From Azovibrio restrictus (GTDB lineage: Bacteria > Pseudomonadota > Gammaproteobacteria > Burkholderiales > Rhodocyclaceae): a DNA stretch of 11,936 nt. The stretch's first letter is position 1, and each line of letters begins with the position of its first letter. The position numbers were made by a program, and so were the translations under genes. The notes beneath the pieces were generated by a model that searched no databases, was not told where the DNA came from, and saw only the letters and a program-made list of their open reading frames with translations. This document shows, piece after piece, positions 7,570 to 11,936 of the stretch. The stretch covers positions 1 through 11,936 of the forward strand of contig QKDJ01000173.1 in assembly GCA_003252145.1 (NCBI GenBank), in the 5' to 3' direction.

Positions 7570-7892
7570 TGCAGAACATCAGGCCATCCGAACTGGCAGC
7601 CTGGCTGGCAGATGCCAGCCGCCCTTCGCCACAGTTGCTGGATGTGCGTGAGCCCTGGGAATATGACTACTGCCATATCGAAGGCAGTCAGCTGATGCCC
7701 ATGGCCAGTGTCCCACCCCGCCTGCAGGAGCTGGATGCAGATCAACCCATGATCTGTATCTGCCACCACGGGGGCCGCAGCATGCAAGTAGCCATGTTCC
7801 TGGAATCCCGGGGATTCTCCGCCGTGTACAACCTGAGCGGCGGTGTGGATGCCTGGGCCCAGAGTGTTGCTCCGGGCATGAAGCGTTACTGA
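7569..7892 (+). CDS. Single-domain rhodanese-like sulfurtransferase
   Basis: A 107-aa protein consisting of one rhodanese domain with no signal peptide, so cytoplasmic. Such proteins carry sulfur as a Cys persulfide. The active-site loop is CHHGGRS (65-71), with catalytic Cys65 and the conserved Arg70; LLDVREPWEYDYCHIEGS (23-40) is the standard N-terminal rhodanese motif, and NLSGGVDAWA (88-97) the standard C-terminal one. It resembles GlpE-type single-domain enzymes; the physiological acceptor is unknown. It starts in the methyltransferase stop codon and ends 9 nt before tolC, so it is almost surely in the same operon, although no functional tie with TolC can be read from the sequence. Confidence 0.93.
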   Translation: MQNIRPSELAAWLADASRPSPQLLDVREPWEYDYCHIEGSQLMPMASVPPRLQELDADQPMICICHHGGRSMQVAMFLESRGFSAVYNLSGGVDAWAQSVAPGMKRY

Positions 7893-7901
7893 GGACGCCC
7901 C

Positions 7902-9203
7902 ATGAAAAAGATCGCCTGGATTCTGATGCTGGCGGCCACTCCGGCCCTGGCCACCGACCTGCTACAGGCGTATCTCCAGGCCCAGGACTACGATGCCCAG
8001 TTCTCGGCAGCCCGGGCTAATCTGGATGCCGGTCAGGAAAAAGGCCCCCAGGGCCGTTCGGGATTGCTCCCCAGCCTCAGTCTGTCCGGCAACACCATCT
8101 GGAACGATAACGACATTAGCTCCAGCGGTACCAACACCACTCGGCGTTACAACAGCAATGCCTACTCCCTGACCCTCAGCCAGCCGGTTTTCCGCTGGCA
8201 GAACTGGGTGGCCTACGATCAAGGCAAGCTGGCTGCTGCCCAGGCGGAGGCCCAGTTTGCCCAGGCCCGCCAGGATTTAATCCTGCGGGTTTCCCAAGCC
8301 TACTTTGATGTACTCAATGCCCAAGTCAACCTGGAAGCAGCCCGGGCTCAAAAAACAGCTATCGCCCAGCAACTGGAACAGGCCAAGAAGTATTTTGAAG
8401 TGGGTACTGCGACCATCGTAGACACCTACGAAGCCCAATCCCGCTACGACCTGGCCACCGCCCAGGAAATTGCTGGGGAAAGCAGCTTGGAAATTGCCCA
8501 GGAAGCCTTGCGGGTTGTGATTGGCGAACTCTCGGGCGAACTGGCCATGCTGGATACCCAAAAGGCCATCCAGCCGCCAAATCCCGCCAAAGTGGAAAGC
8601 TGGATGGATGCAGCCCGCCAGGGCAATATCAATGTTCAGATTCAGGGCCAGACCGAAGAAATTGCCGCCAAGGAAGTCCAGCGCACCCGGGCCGGCCACT
8701 ACCCGACGCTGGATGTGGTGGCCAATGCTGGGCGTAGCAAGACCATTTCCTCCACGGGTGGCGGGCCAGTGGAAACCGATGTGAACAACATTGGTCTGCA
8801 ACTCAATATCCCCATCTTCCAGGGCGGCTACGTTTCCTCCAAAACCCGCGAGGCCGTCGCCCTGCACTCTGCTGCCCAGGCCAATTTGGAAGCAGCCCGG
8901 CGCGATGCGGCGCTACAGGCCCGTCAAAACTACCTGGGCGTAGTGAATGGACTGGCCCAGATCCGCGCCCTGGAAGCCGCCCATGAATCCTCCAAGGCGT
9001 CTCTGGAATCCAACAAGCTGGGCTACGAGGTGGGCGTGCGTATCAACATCGACGTCCTGAATGCCGAGCAGCAACTGTTCGTGACCCGTCGGGACCTGGC
9101 CAAGGCCTATCACGACACCCTGATGGCCCGTCTGCGTCTCAAGGCTGCCGTGGGCACCCTGGAAGAAGCCGACCTTCGGGAAATCAACGCACTACTGAAG
9201 TAA
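7902..9203 (+). CDS. tolC: TolC-family type I outer membrane channel protein
   Basis: Outer-membrane efflux/secretion duct of 433 aa, somewhat shorter than E. coli TolC. Trimers form a beta-barrel plus a long alpha-helical periplasmic tunnel that docks to inner-membrane pumps for drug efflux or type I secretion. A Sec signal peptide is clear (MKKIAWILMLAATPALA, cleavage before TDLL). Two internally similar halves follow, with long Gln/Ala/Glu-rich coiled-coil helices (LAAAQAEAQFAQARQDLILR in the first half; LEAARRDAALQARQNY in the second), family motif YFEVGTATIVDTYEAQSRYD, and its second-half counterpart GYEVGVRINIDVLNAEQQ. GAGGA (7891-7895) is a good ribosome-binding site. No pump genes are adjacent, so its partners are encoded elsewhere. 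The last 20 nt overlap the 3' end of waaA on the other strand. Confidence 0.93.
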   Translation: MKKIAWILMLAATPALATDLLQAYLQAQDYDAQFSAARANLDAGQEKGPQGRSGLLPSLSLSGNTIWNDNDISSSGTNTTRRYNSNAYSLTLSQPVFRWQNWVAYDQGKLAAAQAEAQFAQARQDLILRVSQAYFDVLNAQVNLEAARAQKTAIAQQLEQAKKYFEVGTATIVDTYEAQSRYDLATAQEIAGESSLEIAQEALRVVIGELSGELAMLDTQKAIQPPNPAKVESWMDAARQGNINVQIQGQTEEIAAKEVQRTRAGHYPTLDVVANAGRSKTISSTGGGPVETDVNNIGLQLNIPIFQGGYVSSKTREAVALHSAAQANLEAARRDAALQARQNYLGVVNGLAQIRALEAAHESSKASLESNKLGYEVGVRINIDVLNAEQQLFVTRRDLAKAYHDTLMARLRLKAAVGTLEEADLREINALLK

Positions 9204-10443
9204 TCACCGCCATGGTGCGGGCTGTGGCGCCCCGGTGGCATTGAGCAAATGCCTCACCCGCCTTGCCCATGGCTTCAAGGCGTTCTGGATCGGCCAGTAA
9301 TTGAATCAGCACCCGGGATAACTCATCCACATCCGCTACTCGCATGGCAGCTCCTGCTGCAATCGCATCTTCAGTCGCCTGGGCGAAGTTGAAGGTATGG
9401 AGCCCTACCAACGTCGGGCAAGCGCAAGCTGCCGCCTCAATCAGATTCTGCCCTCCCAGAGGCAACAGACTCCCTCCCACATAGGCCACATTCGCGACAC
9501 GGTAGTAGGCGGCCATCTCGCCCATGCTATCCCCCAGCCAGACCTGGTGTCCGGCATCGGGGAAAGCCTCCTGGCTCCGTCGCACCATGGTCAAACCAGA
9601 CTTGTCCACCAGTTGGGCCACTTCCTCAAAGCGTTGCGGATGGCGGGGCACCAACAGCAGCAGCACTTGCTCCATGCCCGGCTGTTTCAGGATATCCAGC
9701 AACAGGGCCTCCTCCCCTTCCCTTGTACTGGCCGCCAACCACACTTGGCGTGGTCCCAAGCGAGCCCGCCAAGCCACCCCCTGTTCCAGCTGAACGGAAT
9801 CAGGTAACACATCGAATTTCACGTTACCGCAGACCTGAATATGAGGCGCTCCCAGCAGGGCGAGGCGGTTGGCATCCGCATCCGTCTGGGCCGCCACGGC
9901 AGCCAGACGCTCTAATGCCGGCCGCACCAGCGCCTCAATCCGGCCATAACCCCGAGCTGAGCGACTGGAGAGTCTGGCGTTGGCCAGTACCACGGGCACA
10001 TGACGACTACGGGCTGCTGCCATGAGATTGGGCCAGATTTCAGTTTCCATCAGCACGCCAAACCGGGGCCTAAAATGCTCGAAGAATCGGGCCATGGCGC
10101 CCGGATAATCATAGGGCAGATAGGCCTGGATCACCCGCGGATTCTGGCCATACAACTCCTGCCCCACCGCACGTCCCGTAGGCGTCATGCAGGTCAGCAG
10201 CAGGACGTGGTCCGGATATTGGGCCAGTAACTGCTGCACCAGGGGCTGAGCTGCCCGGGTTTCCCCCACGGACACCCCGTGTACCCACAACAGGGGCGAG
10301 GGTTGGGATTGCTGGGGATACGCGCCCCAGCGCTCAGCCAGGTGGCCCAGATATTCTGGCTGGCGGCGGCTACGCCAGAGCAGGCGCAACCAGATCAGTG
10401 GCATACCCAGATACAGCAGGAAACAGTAGAGCAATCGGGCCAT
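9184..10443 (-). CDS. waaA: 3-deoxy-D-manno-octulosonic acid (Kdo) transferase
   Basis: Inner-membrane-anchored GT30 glycosyltransferase (419 aa, close to E. coli WaaA) that moves Kdo from CMP-Kdo to lipid IVA, the first step of LPS core assembly. Residues 3-22 form the hydrophobic N-terminal anchor. The catalytic base lies in WVHGVSVGE (Glu61). METEIWPNLM (131-140) and the CMP-Kdo-side motif GGSLLPLGGQNLIEAA (322-337) are textbook for the family. Whether it adds one or two Kdo residues cannot be read from sequence. It starts 5 nt after the waaC stop, with a weak ribosome-binding site, so the two genes form a core-LPS operon. Its end converges on tolC with a 20-nt overlap and no evident intrinsic terminator. 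Confidence 0.97.
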   Translation of the reverse strand: MARLLYCFLLYLGMPLIWLRLLWRSRRQPEYLGHLAERWGAYPQQSQPSPLLWVHGVSVGETRAAQPLVQQLLAQYPDHVLLLTCMTPTGRAVGQELYGQNPRVIQAYLPYDYPGAMARFFEHFRPRFGVLMETEIWPNLMAAARSRHVPVVLANARLSSRSARGYGRIEALVRPALERLAAVAAQTDADANRLALLGAPHIQVCGNVKFDVLPDSVQLEQGVAWRARLGPRQVWLAASTREGEEALLLDILKQPGMEQVLLLLVPRHPQRFEEVAQLVDKSGLTMVRRSQEAFPDAGHQVWLGDSMGEMAAYYRVANVAYVGGSLLPLGGQNLIEAAACACPTLVGLHTFNFAQATEDAIAAGAAMRVADVDELSRVLIQLLADPERLEAMGKAGEAFAQCHRGATARTMAVITSVVR

Positions 10444-10448
10444 GAGGC

Positions 10449-11423
10449 TTAGCTGCGGGAGGGCAACAGGGGTGCCAGTTGGGTAAGGACATCCTGCACG
10501 GATGGCACCTGCCCCTCGCCCCCCAGATTACGGTGCCAGGACTGACCCAGAACCCCGGTCAGCCCCGGGTCCGTGGCCGTGTACAGGGCAACTGTCGGGG
10601 TATTCATGGCCACGGCCAAGTGAGACAGGCCCGTATCCACCCCCACCACCAGGCGGGCATGTTGCAGCATGGCGGCCAGATCCTTGATGCCCATGGGCGG
10701 CACCGCCTGGGCTCCGGGAATCTGGGCCGCCAGGCGACGGGCTCGCTCCCGTTCCTTGGCACTGCCTCCGGGCAACAGGGGCGTCAGTCCCCGGCTGGCC
10801 AGGGCACGCCCCAGGTTGACCCAGTGGGCCTCGGGCCAGAGCTTGTCATCCCGGCTGGTGGCCGTGAGCAGCACCGCCGAACCGCCACCTTGCTCCGTTC
10901 GGGCCGGGGCAATGCCGTAATCCAGTTCCGGCCCCGGGGTATAACCCAGGGCTGCACCGGCCAGACGACGATTACGTTCCACTGCATGCAGGGTCTTGGG
11001 CACGAAGAAGGCTTGATCGTAAAAACGAGCAGCGCCGGGCTCCCGAGCTGAATCCCGGTTGTGGCCCAGGTGCAACCCTTGGGCCTGACGTGCAACCAGG
11101 GCGCTTTTCAGCAAGCCCTGGGTGTCCAGCACCACGTCGTACACTGTTTCAGCCAAGGCCTTGCGTGCCGCCCCGATTTCCCGCCAGGTGGCCGGAGACC
11201 AAAGCTTGCGACGCCAGCGGCGAATGGCAACGGGGATGATGCGATGCACCCCGGGATGGAGACGAGGAATATCGGCAAAGCCCTCCTCCACCACCCAATC
11301 GATCTGCACATGGGGATTCTGGGCCAGCACATCGCTGACGACCGGCAGATTGTGGATTACGTCGCCAAGAGAGGAGGTCTTGACCAGCAGCAGGGAACGG
11401 GGAAAACGGCAGTCGCCAGTCAT
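10449..11423 (-). CDS. waaC: Lipopolysaccharide heptosyltransferase I
   Basis: GT9 glycosyltransferase (324 aa) that adds the first L-glycero-D-manno-heptose from ADP-heptose to Kdo2-lipid A on the cytoplasmic face of the inner membrane. The N-terminal motif VKTSSLGDVIHNLP (14-27) contains the catalytic Asp21; RDDKLWPEAHW (191-201) supplies a conserved Lys; GVDTGLSHLAVA (261-272) is the ADP-heptose-binding loop. KTSSLGDVIHNLP separates it from WaaF-type heptosyltransferase II. The ATG at 11423 gives a short leader before the conserved LLLVKTS strand; no strong ribosome-binding site is present. It is the first gene of a two-gene minus-strand unit with waaA, and has a TATAAT about 31 nt upstream of its start. 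Confidence 0.96.
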   Translation of the reverse strand: MTGDCRFPRSLLLVKTSSLGDVIHNLPVVSDVLAQNPHVQIDWVVEEGFADIPRLHPGVHRIIPVAIRRWRRKLWSPATWREIGAARKALAETVYDVVLDTQGLLKSALVARQAQGLHLGHNRDSAREPGAARFYDQAFFVPKTLHAVERNRRLAGAALGYTPGPELDYGIAPARTEQGGGSAVLLTATSRDDKLWPEAHWVNLGRALASRGLTPLLPGGSAKERERARRLAAQIPGAQAVPPMGIKDLAAMLQHARLVVGVDTGLSHLAVAMNTPTVALYTATDPGLTGVLGQSWHRNLGGEGQVPSVQDVLTQLAPLLPSRS

Positions 11424-11432
11424 AAGGGTAGA

Positions 11433-11461
11433 ATGACAGCTTCAAAGGCCTGCATTATAGC
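11433..11461 (+). promoter_or_regulatory. Candidate promoter for the family 2 glycosyltransferase
   Basis: ATGACA (11433-11438, five of six to consensus -35) is spaced 17 nt from TATAGC (11456-11461, four of six to consensus -10). The predicted start, around 11467-11468, falls on the GTG start codon itself, which would make the mRNA nearly leaderless. It shares its -10 bases with the opposite-strand waaC promoter. Moderate support only. Confidence 0.4.
11454..11459 (-). promoter_or_regulatory. Candidate -10 element of the waaC-waaA operon
   Basis: Read on the minus strand these bases are a perfect TATAAT, 30 nt upstream of the waaC ATG. No good -35 is found 16-18 nt further upstream, where the sequence is GC-rich and belongs to the opposite gene. 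It overlaps the plus-strand -10 candidate by four bases. Confidence 0.45.
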
Positions 11462-11466
11462 GAACC

Positions 11467-11936
11467 GTGTCCGAGAACCCCGCCGCCGACGAGCTTCACC
11501 CCGAGCAGGAGCAGTCCTCCGAGCCCACTCCCCCGCCCCCCCTGGAGGAAAGTGCAGACGCGGCCTCGCCTCCAGAGCCGGTACCAGAGCCTTCAATCCC
11601 TCTTTCCCTGGTCATCATCACCAAAAATGCAGCTGGCCAGCTACCAAGCTGTCTGGCCAGCGTGCCCTTTGCCCAGGAAATTCTCGTGGTGGACTCGGGC
11701 AGCCAGGACAATACGGCGAGCCTGGCCCAGGAACTGGGGGCTCGCGTCATTTATCAGGAATGGTTGGGCTACGGACGTCAGAAACAGTATGCGGTGGAAC
11801 AGGCAACCCATGACTGGGTGCTTTGCCTGGATGCCGATGAACAACTGAGCCCCGAGCTGGCAGACAGCATTCAACAGGCGCTCAAGGATGCGGCGCACCC
11901 GGCCTGGCAATTTGCCCGCAGCAATTACTTCATGGG
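11467..11936 (+). CDS. Family 2 glycosyltransferase, probably LPS core (WaaE/KdtX-like), 3'-truncated by window edge
   Basis: The frame runs open from a TAG at 11458 to the window end (156 full codons). The only sensible start is GTG at 11467, since no in-frame ATG occurs before the domain. Residues 1-45 form an unusual tail rich in Pro, Glu and Ser, with a run of four Pro. The GT2 nucleotide-sugar domain begins at about 46: LSLVIITKNAAGQLPSCL, then EILVVDSGSQDNT (71-83) and the metal-binding DAD in LCLDADEQLSPEL (122-124). WLGYGRQKQYAVEQA is typical of the WaaE/KdtX group of LPS core glucosyltransferases. The position beside waaC-waaA supports a role in core assembly at the cytoplasmic membrane face. 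There is no ribosome-binding site. Family is secure; the exact sugar and acceptor are inference. Confidence 0.88.
   Translation, partial: MSENPAADELHPEQEQSSEPTPPPPLEESADAASPPEPVPEPSIPLSLVIITKNAAGQLPSCLASVPFAQEILVVDSGSQDNTASLAQELGARVIYQEWLGYGRQKQYAVEQATHDWVLCLDADEQLSPELADSIQQALKDAAHPAWQFARSNYFM

Noticed and set aside
8277..8867. 196-codon open frame antisense to tolC
   Set aside because: Composition is that of a shadow of the Ala/Gln-rich tolC helices; no motif.
11061..11813. 250-codon plus-strand open frame over the 5' part of waaC and the glycosyltransferase
   Set aside because: Antisense to conserved waaC and then out of frame with the clear GT2 domain; no domain of its own.

Overview
This window is a dense, mostly housekeeping stretch of a Gram-negative chromosome. 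Best guess is a betaproteobacterium, possibly Rhodocyclales. The guess rests on three things: the linkage rpoN-hpf-ptsN-hprK, the block PIMT-like methyltransferase / rhodanese / tolC running convergently into waaA, and the genes for a lipopolysaccharide outer membrane (lptB, waaA, waaC). No RNA gene, insertion sequence, CRISPR array, prophage or attachment site was found. Intergenic spaces are short and none exceeds about 165 bases.

Layout. (1) 1-760: the 3' part of a dienelactone hydrolase gene, broken by a frameshift between its catalytic Cys and its catalytic Asp/His. (2) 761-921: regulatory DNA with a strong LexA (SOS) palindrome ahead of recA. (3) 922-6768: eight same-strand genes, tightly packed: recA, recX, lptB, rpoN, hpf, ptsN, hprK and a small secreted PsiF-repeat protein. 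The run ends at a clear intrinsic terminator (6790-6811). recA/recX and recX/lptB each overlap by 8 nt. (4) 6851-9203: a -10 element and an inverted repeat precede a second unit: PIMT-like methyltransferase, rhodanese-domain protein and TolC-family outer-membrane factor. (5) 9184-11423, minus strand: waaC then waaA, which build the Kdo-heptose inner core of LPS. The 3' end of waaA overlaps that of tolC by 20 bp. (6) 11467-11936, plus strand: the start of a family 2 glycosyltransferase, probably LPS core, diverging from waaC across a short shared promoter region. It has only a GTG start and a Pro/Glu-rich N-terminal tail, and runs off the window.

How the genes work together. RecA and RecX form the recombination/SOS pair. 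LptB powers LPS export, while WaaA, WaaC and the family 2 transferase build the LPS core. RpoN, HPF, PtsN and HprK form the familiar sigma-54 / nitrogen-PTS cluster, linking nitrogen and carbon signals, ribosome hibernation and HPr phosphorylation. TolC supplies the outer-membrane duct for efflux or type I secretion.

I found no convincing undescribed system. The points most worth a second look are the broken hydrolase, the possibility that SOS-induced transcription continues from recA through lptB and the rpoN cluster, the shared divergent promoter with a near-leaderless GTG start, the duplicated PsiF module, and the methyltransferase's departure from the canonical PIMT substrate motif.
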